Shown one piece after another: positions 10,178 to 22,058 of a DNA stretch of 64,000 nt. Position numbers and translations under genes: made by a program. Each line of letters starts with the position of its first letter. Position 1 is the first letter of the stretch. The notes under the pieces were generated by a model. That model saw nothing but the letters and a program-made list of their open reading frames with translations, was not told the DNA's origin and searched no databases. Source of the stretch: Epichloe hybrida (lineage: Eukaryota; Ascomycota; Sordariomycetes; Hypocreales; Clavicipitaceae). The DNA lies in assembly GCA_019022495.1 (NCBI GenBank), contig JAFEKR010000009.1, positions 2,232,001-2,296,000 of the forward strand. The letters run 5' to 3'.

Positions 10178-12211
10178 ACGGTCGTCGTCGCCGGCGGTTG
10201 CGGCACGGTCCTTTACTCCAAGTCCAACAAGAACCTCTCGCACGACGTGGCCGCGGTGCCCGTCCGGCGAGACGCCCGCGGCAACATCACGCCCCCGTCC
10301 TTCCCGGCCGTCAGGAGCCGGGCCGAGCAGCTCGCTGATCTGAGGCGGCACGACGGCCGAGGGGGCGGCGACACGGAATACGACTTGCTCATCGTGGGCG
10401 GCGGGGCGACGGGGACGGGCATCGCCCTCGACGCCGTCACGCGCGGCCTCAAGGTCGCCCTCGTCGAGCGCGACGACTTCTCGGCCGGGACCAGCTCCAA
10501 GAGCACCAAGCTCGTCCACGGCGGCGTGCGGTACCTCGAAAAGGCCGTCTGGAACCTCGACTACCCGCAGCTGGAGCTCGTCATCGCGGCGCTCCGCGAG
10601 CGGAGGGGCTTCCTCAACATCGCGCCGCACCTGTCGAGGTCGCTGCCCATCCTGCTGCCGCTGCAGAGCTGGCTCCAGGCGCCGTACCTCTGGGCCGGCT
10701 GCAAGATGTACGACCTGCTCGCCGGGTCGCAGGGCCTCGAGAGCTCGTACCTCGTCAGCCGGGCCAGGGCCATCGAGTCGTTCCCCCTCCTCAAGCGCGA
10801 CAACCTCGTCGGCGCCCTGGTCTACTACGACGGCCAGCACAACGACTCCCGCATGAATGTCTCGCTGGCGCTGACGTCGTCCCTGTTCGGCGCCACGGTC
10901 CTGAACCACGTCGAGGTGACGGCCCTGGAGAAGGATGTCGGCGGCAAGATCTGCGGCGCCAAGGTCCGCGACTTGATGGCTGGCGAAGGCGGCGACGGCG
11001 ACGGCAGCCAAGGCGGCGAGGCATTCACGGTGCGCGCCAAGGGCGTCATCAACGCCACGGGTCCCTTCACCGATGCCATCGAGCGCATGGACGATGCTCG
11101 GCGCAGGCAGATCGTGGCCCCGGCCTCGGGCGCGCACGTCATGCTGCCGGGCAACCTGTGCCCCAAGGGCATGGGCATCCTGGATGCTGCCACGTCGGAC
11201 GGCCGCGTCGTCTTCGTCCTGCCCTGGCAGGGCATGACGGTCGCGGGGACGACGGACAAGGCGTGCGAGGTGGAAACGGAGCCCGTCGCCCGCGAGGACG
11301 ACGTGGATTTCATCCTCAACGAGGTCAGCAAGTTGCTGGCGCCCGAGAGCCGTCTCACGCGCGACCATGTTCTCGCCACGTGGTCCGGCATCCGTCCCCT
11401 CGTGCGCGACCCCAAGGCCGGCAACACCGAGTCCCTCGTCCGCTCCCACCTCGTCACCGTCTCGGCCTCGGGCCTCCTCACCTGCGCGGGCGGCAAATGG
11501 ACCACGTACCGCCAGATGGCGCAGGACGCCGTCGACGAGGCCATCTCGACGTTCAACCTCGTCCCCCGCTCCGTCGCCCTCCCCGACATCAGCGGCTACG
11601 GCCTCCCCGGGTCCATCACAAACGGCACCTGCAAGACGCTGACCACGCCCGTCCTCGGCGCCCACGGCTACTCGACCTCGCTGGCCTCGCAGCTCATGGA
11701 ACTGCATCCCATCGACGCCGACGTCGCCCACCACCTCGCCACCAACTACGGCGACCGCGCCTGGGCCGTCCTCGACCTCGCCCTCGCCTCCTCGCGCGGC
11801 TCCTCGACCGCCCGCCTGGCCCCGTCCTTCCCCTTCATCGAGGCCGAGCTCCGCCACGCCGCCCGCTCCGAGGCCGCGTGCACGGCCGCCGATGCCATCT
11901 CCCGCCGAACCAGGCTCGCCTTCCTGGACGTCGACGCCGCTCTGCACGCGCTGCCCCGCGTCATCGACGTGCTGGCCGAGGAGCTTCACTGGGGCGAGGC
12001 CCGCAAGCAGCATGAGTGGACGGCCACGCTGAGATTCATGCGCTCCATGGGCCTCGACGAGGACCGCCTGGGCGTCACGAGGGAAGAAGTCGAAAGCGGG
12101 CGTGTCAGGGCTCGCAAGGGCCAAGGGGAGACGGGCAGTCGCTCCGGCATCGAGAGCCCCGCCGTGCCGGAACTGGAAAGCGGTGCATTGTCGAGGGACG
12201 CCGCTGCGTAG
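10112..12211 (+). CDS. GUT2: FAD-dependent glycerol-3-phosphate dehydrogenase, mitochondrial (GUT2-type)
   Basis: It oxidises sn-glycerol 3-phosphate to dihydroxyacetone phosphate at the outer face of the inner mitochondrial membrane and passes electrons to ubiquinone. The gene is a single 699-residue exon. The N-terminus is basic and then Ala/Val-rich ('MASRLTKLWRRPVAAAAAA'), consistent with a mitochondrial presequence and membrane segment. The FAD-binding loop 'LLIVGGGATGTGIALDAVTR' (about 92-111) matches family signature 1, and 'GGKWTTYRQMA' (about 460-470) matches signature 2. The substrate-side motif 'GTSSKSTKLVHGGVRYL' is intact. The C-terminal domain has the usual 'RRTRLAFLD'. An acidic Gly/Asp-rich insert near 290-305 and a longer C-terminal tail make it about 50 residues longer than the yeast enzyme. 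Its GC-rich codons create a long meaningless ORF on the opposite strand. It acts directly after the nearby glycerol kinase. Confidence 0.97.
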
Positions 12212-13133
12212 GTGCGCAACGTCTACTCATTTTTCATTTTTCATTTTTCTTTATATCTCGGGAACCACACCTTGTTTTGAGGTAGCAGAGTTGGTTCAAC
12301 AAGGGTTATATACATTAGCATGGCGTCTCATCTCGTCCGGGTATCCGAGAGCGGCGCTCAAGTAGAAGCTAGGTAGTCCAGCCTGGCTATTCCAAATATA
12401 CATTAGAAATGCCGAAACCAGCCGTGGCTCCGTGGCTCCGTGGCTCCGGCTAGCAATGTGATAACGGCCGTTGAGTTCCCCCGCCACCTCGTTGCGGCAC
12501 TCTGGCGGTGCTGCGCTGCGCGTTGGCCCTCTTGAACATCGGCATCGCCTTGTTTCCATCTTCTTTTTCCATGGTAAATGCACGGACGTGTGCGTGCGTC
12601 TTCTGCAGAAAACCCACTTCCCTCATGCCAGCTGGGATTTACGCTGACCCCGTGGGGATACCCGTGGGAATACCCGTGGGGATAGAGCTGCGTCAACATG
12701 GTCACGGCAAGCCCCGGGTGTCTACGACAGACAGGAACGAACTGTTGAGATGGCCGGGAGAGCAAATGGGCAAAAGTAGAGGGACATGGCCTCGTGGACT
12801 TTTGCGGGGCCGCACTTCACTTTACACTACGGAGCACGAGTAATAAGGCATTGTCTACTCATTTCGGATTCGGAATACCGGTTAATACACTGGGCACGCG
12901 CCAAGTATGGGGCCCAGAACACGGTGGCCATAATGAACAATTGTTGGCCGTGCCTCAATCTCAATGGGCGGCTAATATCCCAAAAAATGAGGATTCCGCG
13001 CTTGGGCCAACGCAGGGCCCATCACCCCCCATGACGAGGGAACTTGTCTTTCCCGTTGAATCCGTAACAGCATTGAATAACTGCACATGTAATCGCGTTT
13101 CCCGTCTCCCAGACAAGACAAGACAAGACGGCC
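12212..13133. other. Intergenic between the GUT2-type gene and the DUF3405 gene
   Basis: About 0.9 kb with no supported gene. It includes a TTTTTCATTTTTCATTTTTC run just after the dehydrogenase stop, which could belong to its 3' UTR, and short repeats such as GGCTCCGT x3 (about 12424-12448) and GTGGGRATACCC-type units (about 12651-12685). Short ORFs on both strands have no motif. Confidence 0.55.
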
Positions 13134-14174
13134 ATGAAGACGACCCGCCCAGGAATGTCGACGCCTCTTGTGCCGCGACGCAGTCGGTGTCTGCACCCGC
13201 GCCTCACGATTCGTCTAGCGGCGCTTGGGCTGATCGTTGGCGGAATCTTCCTGTACTCGAGACAGTCGGTCCACCAGAGACGGATATCTTCGCCCTTTAA
13301 TCGCGGGTTCGGGCAGGAACAGCTGTCTGAAAGCTCGCAGCGAGTATCGTGTCACGGTCCGCGTGGCGCGCTGCTGTCGCATAGCCCCGACGATGAGCTT
13401 CGCTACGGGCATCTGAGCGAAATTTGTAAGATGCCACGGTTTTCCATTTGCCGAAATCTCCCTTTGCGTTTCTCGTATTTTTTTTATGTTCTTTTTTTCG
13501 TATTTTTAAAAAAAAAAAAAATAGCTGATAGGTTTCGTGAATAGCATATCCCACCCCGTTCCTGGGGTCACATCGTGCACTTGGCGCTGAGCAGACATGG
13601 ATGACAGCCGACGGACGATACGGCCCATATGGATTCGGGGACGACACGGACAAGAACAATCGCTCCAGAGTAGATTGGGACCAAGTGAAATGGGGACATT
13701 TACAGAACGACTGCTTCGAGAGAAACAGGCACAGGTTTCCAGCAACCTCGATTTCACCCGGAAACCTGACGACCGAACCCAGATTGTCTTGGAAGAATGA
13801 GACGAAAATCGGGGCCACCAGCCTAGACCCGAATTCTGTAAACGCCACCCGACGAACCGTCTTGCTTCTTCGGGCCTGGTCAACATTTGAGTACAAACCT
13901 CAGAATCTATGGAACATTCGCGCCTTGATTGCCGAGGCCGCGCTAAGGACCGGTGGCCAGTACTCCGTGGTTCTCTTCGTGCATGTTCAGGACAGGTCGA
14001 TGAACATATTCCAGTCGCGGGAAAACTATGACGCTGCTTTCCGCGCAGCCAACATTCCTCCGGAACTACGGTCGATTGCTGTTCTGTGGGATGATCACTT
14101 GCTTGAGTCGTGGTATGACAAGATTCAAGAACATGCGTGAGTGAAGGGCAAAAGCTTCATTCCCAACCCCCTGA

Positions 14175-14219
<45 letters not shown>

Positions 14220-15217
14220 CCTCGGAAACTAAAATGATGGGGTGCCGTGTATTTCCCCCACAACACGACAGTACAGTCTTCCAGGTGAACCAACCTGTTC
14301 AGCTTTTCGCGCTGCACTATCCCGAGTTTGATCATTACTGGCAAATCGAGATGGACCAGTGGTTTCTAGGCGACGCCGGCAAGTACCTAGACGCCGTGTC
14401 TGCCTTTGCGCGTGACGAGCCTCGCAAGCAGGCCCTCGAGCGGGCGACGTACGCCTTCAACGACGACATGTACGGCACATATCATGACTTCATCGGCAAA
14501 GTCGACTTGGCCAACAATGGCAAGTCTCGAGCCTGGGGCCCCATAGAGATCCCCGACATCAAGCCGATCGGAGAGATGCCCCCGATGGCGAACCCGGCGG
14601 ATGACAGCAGCTTTACCTGGGGCGTCGGCGAGGAAGCAGACGTGGTGGTCCCCAGCTTCTGCGCCGACGCGCTGCAGACGAAGTGGTGGGTATTCTACTG
14701 GCGGATCAAAGGCTTCACCAAGGGATTGGACACCCCGAGATGGTTCTGCCCCCCCGCGATGATGCGCGCGAGCAGGCGACTCCTCCTGGCTGTCCACCAG
14801 GCTCAACACGATCAAGGACTGATGCTCACCAGCGAAGACACTCTGCCGTCATGGGCACTCTGGCATGGCTTGAAGCTGAGCTATCCGCCGCAGCCAGTTT
14901 ACATGCAACCCCGTGAGCCGCAGTGGGACTGGAAGGATGACTGGACGCGCGACTCGACCCAGTGGCTGAACACGACCATCACGCCGTGGTTCGGCAACAG
15001 CACGGATCAGTCACGGGACGGGCTCGCGCACGGCGATCCGCAGAGTCGGGCTAACGACGCGCTGACCTTCTGGTGGACGTCCCATTATCCTCGCAAGATT
15101 TTCGATGCATGGCTCGCGGGGGATGTGGAGGACAAGAGCATGCCGGGGATCCTGGTCGTGCACGAGGGAAAGATATATGCGCCGAACATGGCGATGCATC
15201 CTGTAAAGTCATATTGA
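13134..15217 (+). CDS. DUF3405 family protein, type II membrane-anchored
   Basis: I assign this to the fungal DUF3405 family; its biochemical function is not established. The model has three exons, 13134-13425, 13608-14136 and 14272-15217 (588 residues). The introns of 182 and 135 bp have GTAAGA and GTGAGT donors. The first acceptor (CAG at 13605-13607) was chosen because it is the one that keeps the frame, so that junction is less sure. The second splice reads 'EHATVFQVNQPVQLFALHYP'. A basic N-terminus is followed by one hydrophobic segment (about 25-41, 'TIRLAALGLIVGGIFLY'), a signal anchor that would place the rest in the secretory lumen. The core carries 'RRTVLLLRAWSTFEYKP', 'ALRTGGQYSVVLFVHVQD' and the Tyr/Trp-rich 'HYPEFDHYWQIEMDQWFLG', all typical of the family. 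Several NxT/S sequons fit a luminal domain. It lies downstream of the glycerol genes with no obvious link to them. Confidence 0.85.
14175..14216. repeat. (TC)n microsatellite inside an intron of the DUF3405 gene
   Basis: An almost pure CT dinucleotide run of about 42 bp lies within the second intron (14137-14271), upstream of its acceptor. It may serve as an extended polypyrimidine tract. Confidence 0.9.
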
Positions 15218-16496
15218 CACGGGGTATTGTATACAGGGAAAATGGGGCTTATCCTGGAGTACGGAGTATTTCGTAGTGCATTTATTTGTATAGTTTGTAT
15301 AGGCCAGTCGATATTCCCAGGGTCTTTCCCCTCTGGATAAACAAGATATCGGAGAGCAAAGTGCTGCGAGGGGCACAAAAAAAACCACGGATGAACTGAA
15401 ATATTGGATATAGGACAGTTAAGAAAGTCCGCTGCCCTGGCACAAGGCGCTTAACGTTAATAGACACTACTTGCTCAAAGCGAAACGCATAATCCTGGGC
15501 TGATATTACTGCTTTGATCCGCTGTGGGAGGAAGAAAACAAAACGTCCGGCTTCCAAGGCGAGGTGAGTGAGTGCGTTGTCTTGGGCGTATGCAATGGAA
15601 TATGAAACAATTTTCTCTCGCAAGATTGCCTGGATCGAGTGACTTTGATGCATATATAACTTTTGTCTTTTTCACAACCCCGTCTGGGTCTTGTCATTCA
15701 GCACCGCCGACTCGGAAACATGACGTTTCAACATGATCATGCATGATACTCATATCACCTCTGTATTCGTCAGACCAGCGAGAGCGAAATCCTTGTTGGC
15801 GCTACCAGTGGGAGGGAGACACGCTGACAACAGCGGTAGAAGGGGAAAACAAGAAAACAGGCATGACAGACTGCTTGTAGCCAGATGGGTAACGCCCATT
15901 CGGAAGTAACTTGTGCCTTTTAACATGACACTCCGCATTTGGAGCGAAGTGAAGAAGCGAGAAGCGCCGCTGGCACCAGTCCAAGGGATTTTGACCAGAC
16001 ATGTCTGCACGTTTGCATGTTTGTAGTTATTGATAAATTTTTGTCGTAAGCCCGCGGGTGGAGCAATTGGCAGCTGGCAACTCGAAACTGGCAACTGGCA
16101 GCTCCCCTCCCCGCCCCGCCGCGGAAGGATCGAGTGGCGTCGAGTTTGTACGCTGCTCGGCCTGGAATTCGTCCAAACCTGCCCAACTGCCCCAGCAGTG
16201 GGCCAGCACAGCCGGCTTGGCTTTCCTCCCCCCCCCCAAATCTCGGCCCCTGTGGACTCGGCTCGACCTTTGTCCGGCGTAACTACTCCGTAACATCATT
16301 TGAATAATGCGATGAGAATTTAATCCTGCGACAGTTCGCTTTAAATACATAGCCTACAACGCATCTTGACCATTTCTTCTGGTTGCAGCCGTTGTATTTC
16401 CAACGTCGGCGTCCTCATCCGAAAGAATTGCTTCTTTTCCCGGACCCTGGCAATGTAGATTTTCGATTTTGATTTTCGAACCTGACAGTGCCAACC
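15218..16496. other. Intergenic between the DUF3405 gene and the multi-pass membrane protein gene
   Basis: About 1.3 kb with no supported gene. Two nonamers of the TACGGAGTA / TACTCCGTA type lie in inverted orientation at 15260-15268 and 16284-16292. A GGCAACTGGCAGCTGGCAACTCG-like short repeat cluster occurs at about 16067-16103. The last 200 bp should hold the promoter of the next gene. The short ORFs here are mutually contradictory. Confidence 0.55.
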
Positions 16497-18522
16497 ATGA
16501 GTTCACTCAAAGATAGCGTCAGAGAGAGCTCGGCTGAAAAGTCCATCAAGCCTCCTCGCCTATCCCGCCAGGCGCAGAGCTTCACCTACGAGCGCCTGCA
16601 CAAGCGTCGGCAGCTGCGGAAGCTTCTGGGCGCCTGCTTGACACGATGGCTCATGACGATGATGCTGTGCGCGTCCATCTATTTGGTCTTGTGGCAGTAC
16701 TCGAGCAAGACGGCCATGGTGACGTCCAAAAAGAAGGAATTCAATGCTCTTATAGTTGGATTATCCATTCTTCTCAGTCTGAACCTCGCTAGCTCGCTGA
16801 AGCATATGGCCGCTACGCTGCGATGGTGGCTGTTGAGTCTGAAGGAATGGAAACCTCGGGAGGTGAGTTTTTTTTTCTTTTTTCTTTTTTTTTTCTTATC
16901 GCGCGGGAGCAACGGGTGGAAATGTTGATGGGTATAAATCGATGTCTGTGTACTTACTGACAGTTGCCGACGAACTAGGTTGATTTGGTTCTCCAAAGCG
17001 AAAACATTAGTCGCATGGTGCGATTACTGTCTGTTTCGAAGCGGTACTCGCTTCGGGCTTATGTCATAATTTGGGTCGCCATCAACGTGGTTCGTTTGTT
17101 CTTTCACGGCCTTTGCCAAACTCAAACTCTCCAATCACAATGCCGATTCTTTTGTGACAGCGTTGTTAACAAGCCAACGTAGGCCGCGCAGATTGGTCTT
17201 GCCACGCTCGGTCTCACGTACAACGTCAATGGCGCCGACAAGATCGTTCCCACCAAGCCGGGCGTCGTGTCCGTACCAGATCTGTCCACGCTTCAAACCT
17301 CCAAGCTGTCTTCGCCTTCAAACAGCACGTCGATGAGCCAGACGGAGAATTCGCTCCGATACACCGCCAACAGGTATGGCAACTCGGGCACCCAACACTT
17401 TTCTTTTTGGCATACTATTCCTGCTTGGCATACATTTTGGTTTCGTTCGGGGCCCCCCAATTGGGCTCTTTCCTCTTTTCGTCGATAGTACGTGACCAAT
17501 GCTAATATGTCTGCTTCAGTTATGGGATGGTCGGCCTGGCTGCCGGCATCTATTTGAATGGCCTCGACCCTCCAAAGCCTGGCACTCTCTTCAACCCCGA
17601 CATCTCGCCCATTTTGTGTCTCAACACAACCTGCTCCTCGTGGTTCTACGAAGCAACTACCGCCAACGAATCGTACTACCTGATGGCGGCGTCGAACCGC
17701 TCCGTGTCTACCTCGTCAACATGCCAATCCTGGAAAGTCTCAAAGGGCGGCAGCGGCAACACCGACACTATCACCATCGCCGACGGCAAAAACACCACGA
17801 TCAGTGTGCCCACCAAGAACGGCCCCCTGCAAACCACGTTCATCGTCGACCCTCACACCGACCAACACATTGGCTGGAGCATCGTCAGTGCCTTTGAAGC
17901 ATCCGCCGCCGACCCCTGGTTTTACAGGTGCAACGTCAGCGTCGCGCCCGTAAAAAACGCCGTCATCCCGGAGCACCAGCTCGGCGACGACCTAAAGTTC
18001 ATGGCGCCCGCGGCCATTGCACTCCAAGGTTACGGCTCCTCCACGCTCGGCACAAACGTCACCGACCGAATCCAGTTTCAGAGCTACCCCGCCGAGACCT
18101 TCCTCGGCTCAGCCTGCTACGGAAACAGCTCGCTCATGGGCTTCCAAACCAGTGCCTTCGCCGCCGGTGTCATCCTCGCCACTGCCCAGTCCAACTCGAA
18201 CCTCAATGTCACGGGCCAGATGCCCCTCAAAGGAATCACCCTCGACGTCAACCACTGGTCCTACGTCCATCTTATCCTGGGCCTCATTATGGGCTTACAG
18301 CTGCTCTTTGCCCTCATCTCCATTTTCCTTTCCAACATGGTCATGGTCCGCGACCATAGCCACTTGGGCGAGGCGACATTGTTGAAATCAGTCGTGGGTG
18401 ATCTGGGTTACCGTGCCGTTATGTGCAGTGAGAAGGAGCTCGCTTCTTTGTTCCCCGACTCGACTACCATCAGGTACGTGCCTGATACGAATGGCGTGTA
18501 TTACCTGCGGGTGACGAATTGA
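16497..18522 (+). CDS. Uncharacterised fungal multi-pass membrane protein with N-glycosylated ectodomain
   Basis: I do not recognise a named family. The model has four exons, 16497-16862, 16979-17089, 17183-17373 and 17520-18522 (556 residues), with introns of 116, 93 and 146 bp. Introns 1 and 3 have good splice sites. Intron 2 has a weak donor (GTTCGT at 17090, or GTGGTT three bases earlier). The N-terminal 45 residues are basic and polar and probably cytosolic. Hydrophobic segments follow: 'WLMTMMLCASIYLVLWQY', 'FNALIVGLSILLSLNLASSL' and 'AYVIIWVAINVV'. A large central domain has many NxS/T sequons and paired cysteines, and so is probably extracytoplasmic. Near the C-terminus a long hydrophobic segment ('YVHLILGLIMGLQLLFALIS') leads to a cytosolic tail ending 'YYLRVTN'. 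The start is the ATG at 16497; an in-frame GTG lies nine bases earlier. The layout suggests a plasma-membrane or vacuolar protein, but no substrate or partner can be named. Confidence 0.82.
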
Positions 18523-20196
18523 GCAATTTTTTCCTGATTTATCTTGACCTCCATTTTGCATCATATTCGTTTTACAATTTTTCACTTTGGTCCATTGTTT
18601 CACTTTGAGAACCTTGTCTAGTCTCGCAGCGTCTGAGCGTTTCGCACAAAAATGAGATCGGGAACGGGGCGAGGGAATTCCAAAAGAGTTTAAAGTACAT
18701 GATATGATTGACGCGTCCACTTCATGACTGCCAATTCGTTCATATCATATGATCTTGGCTAAATAGTTGGTGAGAGAATTACATGTTATCTCACGGCTTG
18801 ATCATTCCAAGATACTGTCCGAATACATGACAATCATCCTACTTGGGGATCAGAAAACAAAGGGTTTCCTTTCCGAAACCAGAAAATCAACGTCGGATCC
18901 GCAGCTGTGCTCAGCAACGCGAGAACGGTGATGCAACAAGCATGGGCCGGGATGGTTCGTCTGGTCGCCAATAGGTGGGCAGGAACAAATCTCGAGACAT
19001 TTGTCGGTCGGGCTCTGTTGTCACCGAATTTGATGTGGTTCAAGTTTCAAGATAAGATAGGAAAAAAAGGTTTCAGGCTTGACTGGCCGCCGAGAGCCGG
19101 GCCTAATCATAGAGTCCTGCGTCGCAATCCTCCATCAGATCCTGGTATTGCGCCATTTGTAGATAGAGTCAACAGCGCCGGCAGGCAACAAGCTTGTGCC
19201 AGCGGCATGCAAACTTCCAGGCATCAGCCACCAACCGCCACTTACGGATTAGTGACTACTGTATTGTCTGTCTGCCGTGATCTAGACGTTGTTTAGTGGC
19301 AAAAGACTATTCCGATCCGCCCAATGAACATTCCAACGTGGATATCCAGATGTTTATCATCAAGCCAAAAGCGGGCTAAGCCCCCAATTACGCCGCTTTG
19401 TCTCGGGGAGGGTTTTCTTGGCTCGCCACGGACGTAGAGCGAGCCACTTGGCCTTTCCAGAACGCTATTACAGTCCACCCCCTGTTTGATTTTACACATC
19501 TACATGACTAGGGGTAGCAGGCCAATCACATACTAAACCGAAGATTAGCGTAGCACTAAGCGAGGTAGGAGATACCTAAAATTACATGTATCTTACTAGG
19601 CCTTCCTAGTACCTCTTACTAGTGTAAAAACCCCTGTAGTATCCCTAACAGCTCCACCCACAAGAGCCATTAAGAGCTGATAGTGGTCGCCCCGCGTGGG
19701 GCTTGTAGGTGGACTGTATGTGGGGTATGGGGTTTGGAGTTCGCAACCTGCAAGATAAGAATCCGGGTAAAAAGACAATAAACTTCTTGGCATGCAGGAG
19801 CCGAGGATAGCCACAACCCCGTGCACCAAACCGACAAAGTCATGATAAGATCCATTGCTCCATTTTCCCCCCCTGCGGCCAGGTGTGCCTTGGCTGCTGC
19901 CTTGGCTGCCGCCTTGCGCCTGGTCCTGATGATCCACCGGGGGTCGCACCGCGCCGTATATTATTATCAACTATCCATCAGTTTGTCAGCTGTCTGTCAG
20001 CTGACAGCTGCTCGTTGGTCCCCTTCTGGATTTCCTTGTATTGGCAGGAGCAGCCAACCGCTCTCCCATCTTCCCTCGCGCGGGCTTGGTCCTCTCTTGT
20101 CGCATTTGTACTCTTCTTGCTCCTCGTCGACAGTTTCAAGTTCAACCCATTGATTGCCATCGTCGTAGTTGCAGCAGCAGCAGCAGCTTGGGAACA
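18523..20196. other. Intergenic upstream of the amino-acid permease, with a short TA-rich repeat-like patch
   Basis: About 1.7 kb with no supported gene. A patch at about 19500-19660 is poor in CA/TG and rich in CTA/TAG words ('CTTACTAGGCCTTCCTAGTA'), resembling the RIP-mutated DNA to the right; it may be a small relic of a repeat. The remainder looks like ordinary intergenic DNA. A GCAGCAGCAGCAGCAGC run (about 20171-20187) lies just before the permease ATG. Confidence 0.5.
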
Positions 20197-22058
20197 ATGA
20201 ACTCCGGAAATGGCATCCATGCCCGTCCGGGCAAAGGTGACGGCAATGGCAGCGACCCTGAAAAGGCCGGGGTCCAGCACAACCAATATGAAGGCGCCGA
20301 GATTCGCGGTCTCGAGACGAACCCCGAGACCATGCTTCACAAGGGCCTCAAGGCTCGCCACATCACCATGATTGCCATTGGCGGTGCACTGGGTACTGGC
20401 TTGATCGTGGGCACTGGCAAGGCTCTCGCGCAAGCTGGCCCTGCTTCTCTCTTCATCTCGTATACTTTTGTTGGTCTGCTGGTGTTCATAGTCATGGCTT
20501 GTCTGGGTGAGATGGCTGCTTGGTTGCCGCTCAGTGCTGGATTCACCGGTTACGCTACACGATACTGTCATCCCTCTCTCGGGTTCGCTCTCGGCTGGTC
20601 GTAGGTCTACTAATACCCCATTTCCCGACTCCTGAGCCTCGTTGGAGCCTCGTTGAAAGCCTCTCGTAGTCACGACTCGCGAGTCATCGGGCCAGCAATA
20701 TAACTAATCCGAGTGTATGATGCAGCTACTGGATGAAATACATCATTGTCACTCCAAACCAGCTTACAGCCGCCTCACTGGTGATTTCCTTTTGGGTGCC
20801 CCGCGAGAAGGTCAATCCTGGCGTCTTCGTCGCCATCTTCCTCGTCGCCATCGTGTCCATCAATTACTTTGGAGGCATCACGTTCTTTGGCGAGTTTGAA
20901 TTCTGGCTGTCTTCGTTCAAGGTCATTGTCGTAATAGGCATCATTCTTTTCTCCCTCATCGTCGCCTGTGGAGGAGGTCCCAATGGTGATGCCACTGGCT
21001 TCCGATACTGGAGCAACCCCGGAGCTTTTGCGGAACTTTACAAGTCTGGTCCTCACGGTGCGCTTGGGAAATTCATGGGATTCTGGTCCGTCTTGGTCAA
21101 TGCTACCTTTGCCTACCTCGGTACCGAACTAGTCGGTGTCACTGCTGCCGAAGCTCAGAACCCACGGCGATCTATTCCCAAGGCCATCAAGTTGACCTTT
21201 TACCGCATCTTGTTCTTCTACTGCCTCAGCGTTCTCCTCGTGGGTATGATTGTCCCCTACAATGACGAGAGGCTGGCCTTTGCCAATAAGCAGTCTTCAA
21301 AGAGTGCCAGCGCCAGCGCCAGTCCCTTCGTGGTCGCCGCTGCGATTGCCGGCGTCAAAGGCCTGCCGCACATCATCAATGCCTGTATTTGCGTCTTCGT
21401 CTTCTCGGCCGCCAACTCGGATCTCTACATTGCCAGCCGAACTCTGTACGGTCTTGCCAGTGACCGTGCTGCTCCTGCCATCTTCCGTCGCACCGACAGT
21501 CGAGGTGTCCCTGTTCCTGCCCTCGCGGTCTGCACCGGATTTGCCTGCTTGGCTTTCATGGTTGTTTCCGACGACTCCAAGAAGATTTTCGGCTATTTTG
21601 TCAATCTGACCACCATCTTTGGTCTGCTGTCTTGGATCTCGCTTCTGGTCACCTACATCTACTTCCTCAAGGCGCGACGAGCACAGAATCTCGCCGACAG
21701 CGCCATGCCCTACGTCGCTCCCCAGGGTCTCATTGGAACATACATTGCCCTGTTCTTCTGCTGCCTTATCCTGCTGACAAAGAACTTTGATGTCTTTGTC
21801 CACCACGACGGCATTACCTTTGATTACCAGAACTTCATCACTGGCTACCTGGGCATTCCGTTGTATCTGATTCTTCTCTTCGGTCACATGTTCATAACCA
21901 AGAGCCGTGGTGTCGCACCACATGAAGCCGACTTTTTCGGTGGCAAGGACATTGTTGACCAGGAGGAGTCTGACTTCTTGGAACTCCAGAAGGAGAAGAT
22001 TGCCAAGAGCCGGGGCTGGGGCAAATTCTACAACCGCTACGTGTCGTGGTTATTCTAA
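20197..22058 (+). CDS. Amino-acid permease, YAT/APC family (DIP5/GAP1-like)
   Basis: It is a plasma-membrane proton-coupled amino-acid importer by family. There are two exons, 20197-20600 and 20726-22058, with a 125 bp intron (GTAGGT donor, CTAAT branch-like site, CAG acceptor). Splicing joins the frame as 'LGWSYWMKYIIV'. The product is 578 residues, normal for the family. A polar N-terminal tail of about 45 residues is followed by 'RHITMIAIGGALGTGLIVGT', the conserved first helix of YAT permeases, then 'GPASLFISYTFVGLLVFIVM' and about ten further hydrophobic segments. 'ELVGVTAAEAQNPRRSIPKA' is the conserved loop after helix 6. 'NYFGGITFFGEFEFWLSSFK' is most like the dicarboxylic amino-acid permease group, so Glu/Asp uptake is plausible; exact specificity cannot be read from sequence. 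The C-terminal tail has Lys residues and acidic patches that could be sites of ubiquitin-dependent endocytosis. No metabolic link to the glycerol genes is evident. Confidence 0.94.

Noticed and set aside
10097..12124. 675-codon minus-strand open frame antisense to the GUT2-type gene
   Set aside because: It mirrors a strongly GC3-biased real gene; its translation is Gly/Ala/Arg/Asp-rich without motifs, whereas the plus strand has both family signatures.
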